Source: Microbacterium rhizosphaerae (lineage in GTDB: Bacteria > Actinomycetota > Actinomycetes > Actinomycetales > Microbacteriaceae). From it: a DNA stretch of 64,000 nucleotides. The notes under the pieces were generated by a model, which had not been told where the DNA came from, ran no database searches, and worked only from the letters and a program-made list of their open reading frames with translations. Shown in pieces: positions 24,888 through 34,402 of this stretch. Where the stretch lies: contig NZ_CP139368.1 of assembly GCF_034120055.1 (NCBI RefSeq), forward strand, positions 992,001 through 1,056,000. Direction: 5' to 3'. The translations under genes were made by a program, and so were the position numbers. Every line of letters begins with the position of its first letter. The first letter of the stretch is position 1.

Positions 24888-25547
24888 ATGGCTGACATCA
24901 ATAGCAAGGTTTCCAAGGGCCTGCTGGGCACGAAGCTCGGCATGACCCAGGTGTGGAACGAGAACGGCAAGCTCGTTCCCGTCACCGTCATCCAGGTCGC
25001 TCCGAACGTGGTCACCCAGGTTCGCACGCCTGAGAAGGACGGCTACAACGCGGTCCAGATCGCGTCGGGTCAGATCGACCCCCGTAAGGTCAACCAGCCC
25101 CTCACCGGCCACTTCGACGCCGCCGGCGTCACGCCGCGCCGTCACGTCACCGAGATCCGCACCGCGGATGCCGCGGACTACGCGCTGGGCCAGGAGCTCA
25201 CGGTGGACGGCACGTTCGAGGCCGGCCAGCTCGTCGACGTCGTCGGCACGAGCAAGGGCAAGGGCACCGCGGGTGTCATGAAGCGCCACAACTTCAAGGG
25301 CGTCTCGGCCTCGCACGGTGCTCACCGCAACCACCGCAAGCCCGGCTCGATCGGCGCATCGTCGACCCCGAGCCGCGTCTTCAAGGGCATGCGCATGGCC
25401 GGCCGTATGGGTGGCGAGCGCGTGACCGTCCTCAACCTCACGGTGCACGCCGTCGACGCCGAGAAGGGCCTGCTGCTCGTCAAGGGCGCCGTCCCCGGTG
25501 CGCGCGGTCGCATCGTCTACGTCCGCAACGCAGTGAAGGGTGCCTGA
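24888..25547 (+). CDS. rplC: 50S ribosomal protein L3
   Basis: 219 residues from ATG 24888. It begins [21 protein letters not shown]3 binds 23S rRNA near the peptidyl-transferase centre; the loop [19 protein letters not shown], which reaches towards that centre, is intact. Second gene of the S10 operon, with 2 bases to rplD. Confidence 0.99.
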   Translation: MADINSKVSKGLLGTKLGMTQVWNENGKLVPVTVIQVAPNVVTQVRTPEKDGYNAVQIASGQIDPRKVNQPLTGHFDAAGVTPRRHVTEIRTADAADYALGQELTVDGTFEAGQLVDVVGTSKGKGTAGVMKRHNFKGVSASHGAHRNHRKPGSIGASSTPSRVFKGMRMAGRMGGERVTVLNLTVHAVDAEKGLLLVKGAVPGARGRIVYVRNAVKGA

Positions 25548-25549
25548 TC

Positions 25550-26230
25550 ATGGCTGACTCCACTCTGGACGTCGTGAAGGCAGACGGCAAGAAGGCCGGC
25601 TCCATCGAGCTGCCCGCCGGCCTGTTCGACGTCAAGACGAACATCCCGCTCATCCACCAGGTCGTCGTGGCCCAGCTGGCCGCGGCTCGTCAGGGCACGC
25701 ACTCGACCAAGCGTCGTGGCGAGGTCTCCGGCGCCGGCCGCAAGCCCTTCAAGCAGAAGGGCACGGGCAACGCCCGTCAGGGCTCGATCCGCGCGCCCCA
25801 GATGACCGGTGGTGGCATCGTCCACGGCCCGAAGCCGCGCGACTACTCGCAGCGCACCCCCAAGAAGATGATCGCGGCCGCCCTGCTGGGCGCGCTCAGC
25901 GACCGCGCCCGCGGCGAGCGCCTGCACGTCGTCGACAGCTTCGGCATCGACGGCGCCCCCTCGACGAAGTCCGCCGCTGCGGTTCTCGCCGAGCTGACTG
26001 CCGTCAAGAACGTCCTCGTGGTCATCGAGCACGACGATGCGATCACGCTGAAGAGCGTCCGCAACCTCCGCTACGTGCACGTGATCTCGTTCGACCAGCT
26101 CAACGCCTACGACGTGCTGGTCTCGGACGACATCGTCTTCACCAAGGCCGCGTTCGACGCCTTCGTCGCCGCACGGCTCGACAAGGACGCATCCACTGAG
26201 AGCGCCGCCACCGAGGAGGTCTCGGCATGA
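25550..26230 (+). CDS. rplD: 50S ribosomal protein L4
   Basis: 226 residues from ATG 25550. It has the extended tunnel loop region ([24 protein letters not shown]) characteristic of L4, and a C-terminal Ala/Glu/Ser tail (about 12 residues) beyond the core. In enterobacteria L4 represses its own operon through the S10 leader; whether that holds here is unknown. Overlaps rplW by ATGA. Confidence 0.99.
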   Translation: MADSTLDVVKADGKKAGSIELPAGLFDVKTNIPLIHQVVVAQLAAARQGTHSTKRRGEVSGAGRKPFKQKGTGNARQGSIRAPQMTGGGIVHGPKPRDYSQRTPKKMIAAALLGALSDRARGERLHVVDSFGIDGAPSTKSAAAVLAELTAVKNVLVVIEHDDAITLKSVRNLRYVHVISFDQLNAYDVLVSDDIVFTKAAFDAFVAARLDKDASTESAATEEVSA

Positions 26231-26562
26231 CCGCCGCGAACGCAACCGACCAGACGGGTCGTTCCGTCCGGGTGAACAAGGACCCGCGCGACATCATCCT
26301 GAAGCCGGTCGTCTCCGAGAAGAGCTACGGCCTGATCGATGAGGGCAAGTACACCTTCCTGGTGGACCCCCGCTCGAGCAAGACCGAGATCAAGCTCGCG
26401 ATCGAGAAGATCTTCGGGGTCAAGGTCGCATCCGTCAACACGATCAACCGCGTCGGCAAGGCCCGCCGCACCCGCTTCGGCATCGGCAAGCGCAAGGACA
26501 CCAAGCGCGCCATCGTCACGCTGAAGTCGGGCACGATCGACATCTTCACGGCAGTCGGCTGA
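26227..26562 (+). CDS. rplW: 50S ribosomal protein L23
   Basis: 111 residues from ATG 26227, overlapping the L4 stop. L23 sits at the exit tunnel and docks trigger factor and SRP. The core [20 protein letters not shown] is typical. It has about 15 extra N-terminal residues ([15 protein letters not shown]) compared with short forms. 23 bases separate it from rplB. Confidence 0.98.
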   Translation: MTAANATDQTGRSVRVNKDPRDIILKPVVSEKSYGLIDEGKYTFLVDPRSSKTEIKLAIEKIFGVKVASVNTINRVGKARRTRFGIGKRKDTKRAIVTLKSGTIDIFTAVG

Positions 26563-26585
26563 CGGTCGGGATAGAGGACTAGAAA

Positions 26586-27425
26586 ATGGCAATTCGCAAG
26601 TACAAGCCGACGACCCCGGGTCGTCGTGGCTCGTCGGTCGCCGACTTCGCCGAGATCACGCGATCGACGCCCGAGAAGTCTCTGCTGCGCCCGCTCTCCA
26701 AGACGGGTGGCCGCAACAACCAGGGCCGGATCACCACGCGTCACATCGGCGGTGGCCACAAGCGTCAGTACCGTGTCATCGACTTCCGTCGCAATGACAA
26801 GGACGGCATCGACGCAAAGGTCGCACACATCGAGTACGACCCCAACCGCACCGCGCGCATCGCGCTCCTGCACTACGTCGACGGCGAGAAGCGCTACATC
26901 CTCGCGCCGAACAAGCTGCAGCAGGGCGACGTCGTCGAGTCCGGTCCGTCGGCCGACATCAAGCCGGGCAACAACCTGCCGCTCAAGAACATCCCGACCG
27001 GTACGGTGGTGCACGCCATCGAGCTGCGTCCGGGCGGCGGTGCCAAGATGGCGCGCTCGGCCGGTGCGGCCGTCCGCCTCGTGGCGAAGGACGGCCCCTA
27101 CGCCCAGCTGCGTCTGCCCTCGGGCGAGATCCGCAACGTCGACGCGCGCTGCCGCGCGACCGTCGGCGAGGTCGGCAACGCCGAGCAGTCGAACATCAAC
27201 TGGGGCAAGGCCGGCCGCAACCGGTGGAAGGGCATCCGCCCGACCGTCCGCGGTGTCGCGATGAACCCGGTCGACCACCCGCACGGTGGTGGTGAGGGCA
27301 AGACGTCCGGCGGTCGTCACCCGGTGTCGCCGTGGGGTCAGGCCGAGGGTCGCACCCGTCACGCGAACAAGGAAAGCGACAAGTACATCGTCCGTCGTCG
27401 CAACGCCGGCAAGAAGCGGAAGTAG
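26586..27425 (+). CDS. rplB: 50S ribosomal protein L2
   Basis: 279 residues from ATG 26586, preceded by AGAGGAC. L2 is required for subunit joining and peptidyl transfer. The conserved [19 protein letters not shown] loop with its essential His is present, and the C-terminus is basic ([10 protein letters not shown]). Length is standard for actinobacteria. Confidence 0.99.
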   Translation: MAIRKYKPTTPGRRGSSVADFAEITRSTPEKSLLRPLSKTGGRNNQGRITTRHIGGGHKRQYRVIDFRRNDKDGIDAKVAHIEYDPNRTARIALLHYVDGEKRYILAPNKLQQGDVVESGPSADIKPGNNLPLKNIPTGTVVHAIELRPGGGAKMARSAGAAVRLVAKDGPYAQLRLPSGEIRNVDARCRATVGEVGNAEQSNINWGKAGRNRWKGIRPTVRGVAMNPVDHPHGGGEGKTSGGRHPVSPWGQAEGRTRHANKESDKYIVRRRNAGKKRK

Positions 27426-27437
27426 GAGTAGAGGAAG

Positions 27438-27719
27438 ATGCCTCGCAGCCTCAAGAAGGGCCCCTTCGTCGACGACCACCTGCTCCGCAAGGTCGTGGTC
27501 CAGAACGAAGCCGGTACCAAGAACGTCATCAAGACCTGGTCGCGCCGATCGATGATCGTCCCCGCCATGCTGGGTCACACGATCGCCGTCCACGACGGTC
27601 GCAAGCACATCCCTGTGTTCGTGACCGAGACCATGGTCGGCCACAAGCTGGGCGAATTCGCGCCCACCCGCACCTTCCGCGGCCACGAGAAGGACGACAA
27701 GAAGGGCCGCCGCCGCTGA
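27438..27719 (+). CDS. rpsS: 30S ribosomal protein S19
   Basis: 93 residues from ATG 27438 ([19 protein letters not shown]), with GAGGAAG upstream. S19 forms a complex with S13 in the 30S head. Motifs such as [20 protein letters not shown] and [14 protein letters not shown] are intact. 25 bases separate it from rplV. Confidence 0.99.
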   Translation: MPRSLKKGPFVDDHLLRKVVVQNEAGTKNVIKTWSRRSMIVPAMLGHTIAVHDGRKHIPVFVTETMVGHKLGEFAPTRTFRGHEKDDKKGRRR

Positions 27720-27744
27720 CGCGGTGGTGCAAGAGGAGAGAGAA

Positions 27745-28155
27745 ATGGTGGAGTCCATCGCACGCGTGCGACACATCCGCGTGACCCCTCAGAAGGCTCG
27801 TCGTGTCGTCGCTCTCATCAAGGGCAAGCAGGCCGAAGAGGCCCTCGCCATCCTGAAGTTCGCTCAGCAGAGCGCCAGCGACCCGATCTACAAGCTCGTG
27901 GAGTCGGCGATCGCGAACGCTCGCGTCAAGGCCGACCAGGCCGGCGAGTACCTGGATGAGCGCGACCTCTTCGTCAAGAACGCCTTCGTGGACGAGGGGA
28001 CGACGCTCAAGCGTTTCCAGCCCCGCGCCCAGGGTCGCGCGTTCCAGATCAAGAAGCGCACGAGCCACATCACGGTGCAGCTCGCAACGCCGGAGCTGGC
28101 GAGCGCCTCGACAGGCTCGGCAGGCGCCGACAAGAACAAGAAGGCGAGCAAGTAA
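27745..28155 (+). CDS. rplV: 50S ribosomal protein L22 with repeat-derived C-terminal tail
   Basis: 136 residues from ATG 27745, with AAGAGGAGAG as ribosome-binding site. The core, including the tunnel hairpin ([20 protein letters not shown]), is normal. After VQLATPE the protein continues with a tail, [19 protein letters not shown]. The DNA encoding [10 protein letters not shown] (about 28100-28129) has the shape of a REP-like repeat found elsewhere in the window, GCGCCT...AGGCGC around CGACAGGCTCGG. The tail may therefore have been lengthened by insertion of that element. The stop overlaps the rpsC start (TAATG). Confidence 0.97.
   Translation: MVESIARVRHIRVTPQKARRVVALIKGKQAEEALAILKFAQQSASDPIYKLVESAIANARVKADQAGEYLDERDLFVKNAFVDEGTTLKRFQPRAQGRAFQIKKRTSHITVQLATPELASASTGSAGADKNKKASK
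28103..28127. repeat. REP-like element inside rplV
   Basis: GCGCCT (28103-28108) and AGGCGC (28122-28127) flank the core CGACAGGCTCGGC. The core matches CGACAAGCTCGG at 47159-47170 and, reversed, CCGAGCTTGTCG at 38399-38410. In frame within the L22 tail. Confidence 0.6.
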
Positions 28156-28916
28156 TGGGACAGAAGGTCAACCCGTACGGCTTCCGCCTCGGCATCACCA
28201 CGGACCACGTGTCGCGGTGGTTCTCGGACTCGACGAAGCCGGGCCAGCGTTACGCCGACTACGTCGCCGAGGACATCAAGATCCGGAAGCTCCTGCAGAC
28301 GCAGCTCGACCGGGCCGGCGTCAGCAACATCGAGATCGAGCGCACGCGTGACCGCGTCCGCGTCGACATCCACACCGCCCGTCCGGGCATCGTGATCGGC
28401 CGCCGCGGCGCCGAGGCCGAGCGCATCCGCGCCGACCTCGAGAAGCTCACGGGCAAGCAGATCCAGCTGAACATCCTCGAGGTCAAGAACCCCGAGGCCG
28501 ACGCTCAGCTGGTCGCCCAGGGCATCGCCGAGCAGCTCAGCGCCCGCGTGGCGTTCCGCCGCGCGATGCGCAAGGGTCTGCAGGGCGCACAGCGCGCGGG
28601 CGCCAAGGGCGTCCGCATCCAGGTCTCCGGCCGCCTCGGCGGCGCCGAGATGAGCCGCTCGGAGTTCTACCGCGAGGGTCGTGTGCCGCTGCACACGCTG
28701 CGCGCGAACATCGACTACGGCTTCTACGAGGCGAAGACCACCTTCGGCCGCATCGGCGTGAAGGTCTGGATCTACAAGGGCGACCTCACGAACAAGGAGC
28801 TCGCGCGCGAGCAGGCGAACCAGAAGCCGACGCGTGAGCGTGGCGACCGTCGCGGCCCTCGTGACCGTGGCGACCGCCGCAACGAGGCCCCCGTGGCAGA
28901 AGGAGCGTCGGCGTAA
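28155..28916 (+). CDS. rpsC: 30S ribosomal protein S3
   Basis: 253 residues from ATG 28155 (overlap TAATG with rplV). S3 lines the mRNA entry channel and has helicase activity together with S4/S5. The KH domain GXXG-type loop ([11 protein letters not shown]) and the C-terminal domain ([14 protein letters not shown]) are present. The last 30 or so residues are a disordered Arg/Gly/Asp-rich tail ([14 protein letters not shown]). Overlaps rplP (TAATG). Confidence 0.99.
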   Translation: MGQKVNPYGFRLGITTDHVSRWFSDSTKPGQRYADYVAEDIKIRKLLQTQLDRAGVSNIEIERTRDRVRVDIHTARPGIVIGRRGAEAERIRADLEKLTGKQIQLNILEVKNPEADAQLVAQGIAEQLSARVAFRRAMRKGLQGAQRAGAKGVRIQVSGRLGGAEMSRSEFYREGRVPLHTLRANIDYGFYEAKTTFGRIGVKVWIYKGDLTNKELAREQANQKPTRERGDRRGPRDRGDRRNEAPVAEGASA

Positions 28917-29335
28917 TGCTCATCCCCCGCAAGGTCAAGTACCGCAAGCAGCACCACCCGGGCCGCTCGGGCCAGGCCACCGGCGGCACCAAGGTGTCGT
29001 TCGGCGAGTTCGGCATCCAGGCGCTCACGTCCGCTTACGTGACCAACCGTCAGATCGAGTCCGCTCGTATCGCGATGACGCGTCACATCAAGCGTGGCGG
29101 CAAGGTGTGGATCAACATCTACCCGGACCGTCCGCTCACGAAGAAGCCGGCCGAGACCCGCATGGGTTCCGGCAAGGGATCGCCGGAGTGGTGGGTCGCG
29201 AACGTCAAGCCGGGTCGCGTCCTCTTCGAGGTCGCCGGTGTCAACGAGCAGCTCGCTCGTGAGGCCCTGACCCGTGCCATTCACAAGCTGCCCTTGAAGG
29301 CACGCATCATCAAGCGCGAGGAGGGCGACGCGTAA
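28916..29335 (+). CDS. rplP: 50S ribosomal protein L16
   Basis: 139 residues from ATG 28916. L16 helps organise the A-site and the tRNA elbow contact. [19 protein letters not shown], the [19 protein letters not shown] segment and the C-terminal [12 protein letters not shown] are canonical. Overlaps rpmC by TAATG. Confidence 0.99.
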   Translation: MLIPRKVKYRKQHHPGRSGQATGGTKVSFGEFGIQALTSAYVTNRQIESARIAMTRHIKRGGKVWINIYPDRPLTKKPAETRMGSGKGSPEWWVANVKPGRVLFEVAGVNEQLAREALTRAIHKLPLKARIIKREEGDA

Positions 29336-29652
29336 TGGCGATCGGCACCAAGGAGCTCGCCACGAGCGAGCTCGACACGTACGAAGACGAGCGTCTCGTC
29401 GAGGAGCTGCGCAAGGCCAAGGAAGAGCTGTTCAACCTGCGCTTCCAGTCGGCCACCGGCCAGCTCGAGAGCCACGGCCGCATCCGTGCGGTCAAGCGCG
29501 ACATCGCGCGCCTCTACACGGTGATCCGCGAGCGCGAGCTGGGCATCCGTGCCACGCCCACGCCGATCGAGGCGCCGGCCAAGGCCGCGAAGGCCAAGAA
29601 GACGAAGAAGGCGGACGCCGAGGCGCCCGCCGCGCAGGAGGAGGCTGAGTGA
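29335..29652 (+). CDS. rpmC: 50S ribosomal protein L29 with basic C-terminal extension
   Basis: 105 residues from ATG 29335, longer than the usual 60-75. The core ([26 protein letters not shown] to [12 protein letters not shown]) is normal L29, which binds at the exit tunnel near L23. The extra roughly 30 residues are an Ala/Lys-rich tail ([18 protein letters not shown]) probably disordered on the ribosome surface. Overlaps rpsQ (TGATG). Confidence 0.98.
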   Translation: MAIGTKELATSELDTYEDERLVEELRKAKEELFNLRFQSATGQLESHGRIRAVKRDIARLYTVIRERELGIRATPTPIEAPAKAAKAKKTKKADAEAPAAQEEAE

Positions 29653-29975
29653 TGGCCGCTGCAGAGAACAAGGTCGAGACGACCGGTCACGAGAGCGCCG
29701 CGCACGACGTCCGTGACGTCAACGCGCGCGGCTACCGCAAGACCCGCCGTGGCTATGTCGTCAGCGACAAGATGGACAAGACGATCGTCGTCGAGGTCGA
29801 GGACCGCGTGAAGCACCCGCTTTACGGCAAGGTCATCCGTCGCACGTCGAAGGTCAAGGCGCACGACGAGACGAACAGCGCCGGCATCGGCGACCTCGTC
29901 CTCATCAACGAGACCCGCCCGCTGAGCGCCACCAAGCGCTGGCGTCTGGTCGAGATCCTGGAGAAGGCGAAGTGA
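29652..29975 (+). CDS. rpsQ: 30S ribosomal protein S17
   Basis: 107 residues from ATG 29652; GTG at 29649 is the alternative. S17 stabilises 16S rRNA in the 30S body. The core starts near residue 26 ([20 protein letters not shown]), so there is an N-terminal extension of about 20 residues. The C-terminal [17 protein letters not shown] is typical. Overlaps rplN by four bases. Confidence 0.98.
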   Translation: MAAAENKVETTGHESAAHDVRDVNARGYRKTRRGYVVSDKMDKTIVVEVEDRVKHPLYGKVIRRTSKVKAHDETNSAGIGDLVLINETRPLSATKRWRLVEILEKAK

Positions 29976-30340
29976 TCCAGACTGAATCCCGGCTCAAGGT
30001 CGCCGACAACACCGGCGCCAAGGAGCTGCTCACCATCCGCGTGCTCGGCGGCTCCAACCGCCGCTACGCGGGCCTGGGCGACATCATCGTGGCGACCGTC
30101 AAGGACGCCATCCCGGGCGGCAACGTCAAGAAGGGCGATGTCGTCAAGGCGGTCGTCGTGCGCACCGTCAAGCAGACGCGTCGCGCCGACGGCTCGTACA
30201 TCAAGTTCGACGAGAACGCCGCCGTCATCCTGAAGAACGACGGGGAGCCCCGCGGCACCCGCATCTTCGGACCGGTCGGCCGTGAGCTTCGCGACAAGAA
30301 GTTCATGAAGATCGTCTCGCTGGCACCGGAGGTGATCTGA
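29972..30340 (+). CDS. rplN: 50S ribosomal protein L14
   Basis: 122 residues from GTG 29972, overlapping the rpsQ stop. L14 forms an inter-subunit bridge and is the binding site of silencing factor Rsf[21 protein letters not shown] and the C-terminal [22 protein letters not shown] region are conserved. First gene of the part that corresponds to the spc operon; 2 bases to rplX. Confidence 0.99.
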   Translation: MIQTESRLKVADNTGAKELLTIRVLGGSNRRYAGLGDIIVATVKDAIPGGNVKKGDVVKAVVVRTVKQTRRADGSYIKFDENAAVILKNDGEPRGTRIFGPVGRELRDKKFMKIVSLAPEVI

Positions 30341-30342
30341 TC

Positions 30343-30702
30343 ATGGCGAACATCAAGAAGGGCGACCTGGTCGTCGTCATCACGGGTCGCACGCAGGCCA
30401 AGGGCGGCGACCGCGGCAAGCAGGGCAAGGTCCTCGAGGTCCTCGCCGAGCAGAACCGCGTGATCGTCGAGGGCGTCAACTACGCCACCCGTCACAACCG
30501 CGTGGGCCAGACCCAGCGCGGCACCAAGACGGGCGGCATCGAGACGTTCGAGGCCTCCATCCACATCTCCAACGTCGCCCTCGTCGACCCGTCGACGAAG
30601 AAGGCGACCCGCGTGGGACACCGCGTGGAGGAGCAGATCAAGGACGGCAAGAAGCGCACCGTGCGTGTGCGCTACGCCAAGAAGTCAGGCAAGGACCTCT
30701 GA
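30343..30702 (+). CDS. rplX: 50S ribosomal protein L24
   Basis: 119 residues from ATG 30343. Early assembly protein of the 50S. The KOW motif ([21 protein letters not shown]) is at the N-terminus, and [19 protein letters not shown] follows. Slightly longer than the 103-residue E. coli form. Overlaps rplE (TGATG). Confidence 0.99.
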   Translation: MANIKKGDLVVVITGRTQAKGGDRGKQGKVLEVLAEQNRVIVEGVNYATRHNRVGQTQRGTKTGGIETFEASIHISNVALVDPSTKKATRVGHRVEEQIKDGKKRTVRVRYAKKSGKDL

Positions 30703-31292
30703 TGAGCACCACCGCTGCCGTGGAGGCTGGCAAGATCCAGCCCCGCCTCAAGCAGAAGTACAACAACGACATCAAGAAGGCGCTGCAGGACGAGTTCGGC
30801 TACGAGAACGTCATGCAGATCCCCGGCCTCGTGAAGGTCGTCGTGAACACGGGTGTCGGCGAGGCCGCGCGCGACAGCAAGGTGATCGAGGGTGCGGTCG
30901 ACGACCTCACCAAGATCACCGGCCAGAAGCCGGTCGTGACCAAGGCCCGCAAGTCGATCGCCCAGTTCAAGCTGCGCGAGGGCCAGGCCATCGGCGCGCA
31001 CGTCACCCTCCGCGGCGACCGCGCGTGGGAGTTCGTGGACCGCCTCGTCAACCTGGCGCTGCCCCGCATCCGGGACTTCCGCGGCCTGTCGGGCAAGCAG
31101 TTCGACGGTCACGGCAACTACACCTTCGGTCTGCAGGAGCAGTCGGTCTTCCACGAGATCAACCAGGACAAGATCGATCGCGTCCGCGGCTTCGACATCA
31201 CGATCGTGACGTCGGCGGAGACGGATGCCGAGGGCCGCGCGCTCCTGCGCCACCTGGGCTTCCCGTTCCGTGCGGATGACGCTCAGGCGTGA
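30702..31292 (+). CDS. rplE: 50S ribosomal protein L5
   Basis: 196 residues from ATG 30702. L5 binds 5S rRNA and contacts P-site tRNA. It has an N-terminal extension of about 12 residues ([12 protein letters not shown]) before the core [37 protein letters not shown] is typical. In most bacteria rpsN follows here; instead a 129-base gap with a strong hairpin leads to rpsH. Confidence 0.99.
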   Translation: MSTTAAVEAGKIQPRLKQKYNNDIKKALQDEFGYENVMQIPGLVKVVVNTGVGEAARDSKVIEGAVDDLTKITGQKPVVTKARKSIAQFKLREGQAIGAHVTLRGDRAWEFVDRLVNLALPRIRDFRGLSGKQFDGHGNYTFGLQEQSVFHEINQDKIDRVRGFDITIVTSAETDAEGRALLRHLGFPFRADDAQA

Positions 31293-31306
31293 TCTGACAC
31301 AATTGC

Positions 31307-31336
31307 GGGATGCCTGGCCACAGCGCCAGGCATCCC
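31307..31336 (+). terminator. Perfect hairpin in the rplE-rpsH gap
   Basis: 12-bp perfect inverted repeat GGGATGCCTGGC / GCCAGGCATCCC with a 6-base loop, where rpsN would be expected. It is followed by CCATGTC rather than a T-run. Possible attenuator or processing site splitting the spc cluster. Confidence 0.6.
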
Positions 31337-31421
31337 CATGTCACAACTGAATATGGCATCTCATTGCAGGTCGTCAGTCGTGTAACGGCTGCCGAAACCT
31401 CATGATCAAAGGAAACCAATC

Positions 31422-31820
31422 ATGACGATGACAGACCCGGTCGCAGACATGCTGACCCGTCTGCGCAACGCGAACTCGGCGCACCACGACTCTGTGTCGC
31501 TGCCGAGCTCGAAGCTCAAGACGCACATCGCCGAGATCCTCAAGCAGGAGGGCTACATCGCGCAGTGGGAGGTGTCCGACGCCCGCGTCGGCCAGACCCT
31601 CACGCTGACGCTGAAGTACGGCCCGAACCGCGAGCGGTCGATCGCCGGCATCAAGCGCGTCTCCAAGCCCGGTCTTCGCGTGTACGCGAAGTCCACCGAG
31701 ATCCCCAAGGTCCTCGGTGGCCTGGGCGTCGCCATCCTGTCCACCTCCTCCGGTCTTCTCACCGACCGTCAGGCCGAGTCGAAGGGCGTGGGCGGAGAAG
31801 TTCTCGCCTACGTGTGGTGA
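31422..31820 (+). CDS. rpsH: 30S ribosomal protein S8
   Basis: 132 residues from ATG 31422 ([20 protein letters not shown]), with AAAGGAAACC upstream. S8 binds 16S helix 21 and is the translational repressor of the spc operon in E. coli. The C-terminal [12 protein letters not shown] motif is present. It follows the unusual 129-base gap that lacks rpsN. rplF starts 6 bases after the stop. Confidence 0.99.
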   Translation: MTMTDPVADMLTRLRNANSAHHDSVSLPSSKLKTHIAEILKQEGYIAQWEVSDARVGQTLTLTLKYGPNRERSIAGIKRVSKPGLRVYAKSTEIPKVLGGLGVAILSTSSGLLTDRQAESKGVGGEVLAYVW

Positions 31821-31826
31821 CGATTC

Positions 31827-32363
31827 ATGTCTCGTATCGGACGTCTTCCCATTGACATCCCCGCCGGTGTGACCGTCTCGGTCGACGGCCAGGACGTCTC
31901 CGTCAAGGGCCCGAAGGGCGAGCTCTCGCTCACCGTCGCGCGCCCCATCGAGGTCAAGATCGAAGAGGGCCAGGTCATCGTGACCCGTCCCGACGACGAG
32001 CGCGAGTCGCGCTCGCTGCACGGTCTGACCCGCACCCTCATCAACAACGACATCATCGGCGTGACGCAGGGCTACACCAAGGGCCTCGAGGTCGTCGGCA
32101 CCGGTTACCGCGTCGCCCAGAAGGGTTCGGCGGTCGAGTTCGCGCTCGGCTTCTCGCACCCCGTCCTGGTCGAGCCGCCGGCCGGCATCACCCTGACGGT
32201 CGAGGGCAACAACAAGCTCACCGTCAGCGGCATCTCGAAGCAGGCCGTCGGTGAGGCCGCTGCGAACATCCGCAAGATCCGCAAGCCCGAGCCGTACAAG
32301 GGCAAGGGTGTGCGCTACGCCGGCGAGGTCGTGCGTCGCAAGGCCGGAAAGGCTGGTAAGTAA
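31827..32363 (+). CDS. rplF: 50S ribosomal protein L6
   Basis: 178 residues from ATG 31827 ([19 protein letters not shown]). L6 lies at the base of the L7/L12 stalk near the sarcin-ricin loop. The two-domain sequence and the C-terminal [20 protein letters not shown] are canonical. Only 2 bases to rplR. Confidence 0.99.
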   Translation: MSRIGRLPIDIPAGVTVSVDGQDVSVKGPKGELSLTVARPIEVKIEEGQVIVTRPDDERESRSLHGLTRTLINNDIIGVTQGYTKGLEVVGTGYRVAQKGSAVEFALGFSHPVLVEPPAGITLTVEGNNKLTVSGISKQAVGEAAANIRKIRKPEPYKGKGVRYAGEVVRRKAGKAGK

Positions 32364-32365
32364 CC

Positions 32366-32725
32366 ATGGCTGTGAAGTCGAAGTCCGACGCGCGTTCGCG
32401 TCGTCACGCCCGCCTTCGCAAGAAGATCGTCGGCACCGAGCTGCGTCCGCGTCTCGTCGTCAACCGCTCCGCGCGCCACGTTTTCGTGCAGCTGGTCGAC
32501 GACAGCAAGGGCCACACGGTCGTCTCCGCCTCGACGCTCGAGGCCGACCTCCGTTCGTTCGACGGTGACAAGACCGCCAAGGCCCGCAAGGTCGGCGAGC
32601 TCGTCGCCGAGCGGGCGAAGGCCGCCGGCATCGAGGATGTCGTGTTCGACCGTGGCGGCAACCGCTATGCCGGCCGCGTCGCGGCGATCGCCGAAGGCGC
32701 CCGCGAGGGAGGGCTGAACCTGTGA
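32366..32725 (+). CDS. rplR: 50S ribosomal protein L18
   Basis: 119 residues from ATG 32366. L18 binds 5S rRNA with L5 and L25. The Arg/Lys-rich start ([17 protein letters not shown]), [18 protein letters not shown] and the C-terminal [20 protein letters not shown] are typical. Overlaps rpsE by GTGA. Confidence 0.99.
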   Translation: MAVKSKSDARSRRHARLRKKIVGTELRPRLVVNRSARHVFVQLVDDSKGHTVVSASTLEADLRSFDGDKTAKARKVGELVAERAKAAGIEDVVFDRGGNRYAGRVAAIAEGAREGGLNL

Positions 32726-33399
32726 GTGACATCAAGGAGACCGAAGTGACCGCCACCGAGCAGGCCGCGCCCGAGCAGGCCCAGACGGAGCGCGAGCCCC
32801 GTCGCGGCGGCCGCGAGCGCAACCCCAACCGTGACCGTGGTTCGCGCGATCGCAACGAGAGCCAGTTCTTGGAGCGCGTCGTGACGATCAACCGCGTGTC
32901 CAAGGTCGTCAAGGGTGGCCGCCGCTTCAGCTTCACGGCGCTCGTCGTCGTGGGCGACGGCAACGGCGTCGTGGGCGTCGGCTACGGCAAGGCCCGTGAG
33001 GTGCCCCTGGCGATCTCGAAGGGTGTCGAGGAGGCCAAGCGCAACTTCTTCCGCGTGCCGCGCTCCGGCTCGACCATCCCGCACCCGGTGCAGGGTGAGG
33101 CCGCTGCCGGCGTCGTCCTGCTGCGCCCCGCTGCCGCCGGTACCGGTGTCATCGCGGGCGGTCCTGTCCGCGCGGTGCTCGAGTGCGCCGGCATCCACGA
33201 TGTCCTGTCGAAGTCCCTCGGCTCGTCGAACACGATCAACATCGTGCACGCGACGGTCGCGGCGCTGAAGCAGCTCGAGGAGCCGCGTGCCGTCGCAGCC
33301 CGTCGTGGTCTGGAGTTCGACCAGGTCGCGCCCGCGCGTCTGGTGCGCGCCGAGGCCGACGCGGCCGCGGCTGCGCGCGAGCAGAAGGTAGGTGCCTGA
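32722..33399 (+). CDS. rpsE: 30S ribosomal protein S5 with Arg/Gly-rich N-terminal extension
   Basis: 225 residues from GTG 32722, against about 165 in E. coli. S5 helps accuracy and mRNA unwinding. The S5 core starts near [20 protein letters not shown] (about residue 50). Residues 1-48 are a disordered acidic then Arg/Gly-rich segment ([19 protein letters not shown]) that mirrors the S3 tail. The C-terminus is also Ala/Arg-rich. The stop overlaps rpmD (TGATG). Confidence 0.99.
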   Translation: MSDIKETEVTATEQAAPEQAQTEREPRRGGRERNPNRDRGSRDRNESQFLERVVTINRVSKVVKGGRRFSFTALVVVGDGNGVVGVGYGKAREVPLAISKGVEEAKRNFFRVPRSGSTIPHPVQGEAAAGVVLLRPAAAGTGVIAGGPVRAVLECAGIHDVLSKSLGSSNTINIVHATVAALKQLEEPRAVAARRGLEFDQVAPARLVRAEADAAAAAREQKVGA

Positions 33400-33584
33400 T
33401 GGCTGCGCGTCTGAAGGTCACGCAGATCAAGTCCAAGGTGAGCGAGAAGCAGAACCAGCGAGACACGCTGCGTTCGCTCGGTCTGAAGCGGATCGGCGAC
33501 TCGGTCGTCCGTCCCGACGACGCGCAGACGCGCGGCTACGTCCGGACCGTCGCACACCTCGTGAAGGTTGAGGAGATCGACTAA
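33399..33584 (+). CDS. rpmD: 50S ribosomal protein L30
   Basis: 61 residues from ATG 33399, overlapping the rpsE stop (TGATG); the frame is open upstream but that is the rpsE gene. [20 protein letters not shown] and [15 protein letters not shown] are the standard L30 signatures. Overlaps rplO (TAATG). Confidence 0.98.
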   Translation: MAARLKVTQIKSKVSEKQNQRDTLRSLGLKRIGDSVVRPDDAQTRGYVRTVAHLVKVEEID

Positions 33585-34228
33585 TGGCTGACAAGAAGGA
33601 TGAGACGGCGGAGACCGTCGCGACCGAGAAGCCCGCCAAGAAGGCCGCCGCCAAGCCGGCTGCCGAGAAGGCCGCGGCGAAGCCGGCTGCCGAGAAGGCC
33701 GCTGCCAAGAAGCCGGCAGCGAAGGCTACCCCCGCGAAGAAGGCTGCGGACACCGCCAAGAGCGCGAAGAAGGATGCCCCGGCATCCCGCCCCGGCGTTC
33801 TGAAGGTGCACCACCTGCGCCCGGTCCCCGGCGCCAACACCGCCAAGACGCGCGTCGGCCGTGGTGAGGGCTCGAAGGGCAAGACCGCCGGCCGCGGCAC
33901 CAAGGGCACGAAGGCCCGCTACCAGGTGAAGGTCGGCTTCGAGGGCGGCCAGATGCCGCTCCACATGCGCACTCCGAAGCTGCGCGGGTTCAAGAACCCG
34001 TTCCGCGTCGAGTACCAGGTGGTCAACCTCGACAAGCTCGCCGAGCTGTACCCGTCCGGTGGCGACGTCACCGTCGGCGACCTGGTCGCCAAGGGTGCGG
34101 TCCGCAAGAACGAGAAGGTCAAGGTTCTCGGCAACGGCGACATCTCGGTCAAGCTCAACGTGACGGTCGACAAGGTCTCGGGTTCCGCCGAGCAGAAGAT
34201 CGTCGCCGCAGGCGGCACCGTCAAGTAA
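33584..34228 (+). CDS. rplO: 50S ribosomal protein L15 with Lys/Ala-rich N-terminal extension
   Basis: 214 residues from ATG 33584, against about 145-150 for the family. The L15 core begins near residue 70 ([20 protein letters not shown]) and continues with [10 protein letters not shown] and the C-terminal [16 protein letters not shown]. The first 65 residues are a histone H1-like tract with a tandem AAKPAAEKA unit. The tract is rich in GCC/GCG/AAG codons and is likely disordered and basic. It closes this transcription segment: a terminator follows. Confidence 0.98.
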   Translation: MADKKDETAETVATEKPAKKAAAKPAAEKAAAKPAAEKAAAKKPAAKATPAKKAADTAKSAKKDAPASRPGVLKVHHLRPVPGANTAKTRVGRGEGSKGKTAGRGTKGTKARYQVKVGFEGGQMPLHMRTPKLRGFKNPFRVEYQVVNLDKLAELYPSGGDVTVGDLVAKGAVRKNEKVKVLGNGDISVKLNVTVDKVSGSAEQKIVAAGGTVK

Positions 34229-34238
34229 ATCGACAGGC

Positions 34239-34266
34239 AGGGGCCGGGGGACACCTCCCGGCCCCT
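34239..34266 (+). terminator. Terminator-like hairpin after rplO
   Basis: AGGGGCCGGG (34239-34248) pairs with CCCGGCCCCT (34257-34266) around an 8-base loop; TCCGTCACT follows. It separates rplO from secY, which then lies behind a 136-base region that may carry its own weak promoter (TACGCT at 34331-34336). Confidence 0.65.
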
Positions 34267-34402
34267 TCCGTCACTCCGGCCCCGCGCCGCAGCCCTCCAC
34301 AACCTGGCCGTGGGATCTTCCGCCCTGGGTTACGCTGGTGGTCTGCGCGTCGTGCACTGACCAGTGCACCGTGCGCGCCGGCATCCCTCTGGAGGAATCC
34401 TC

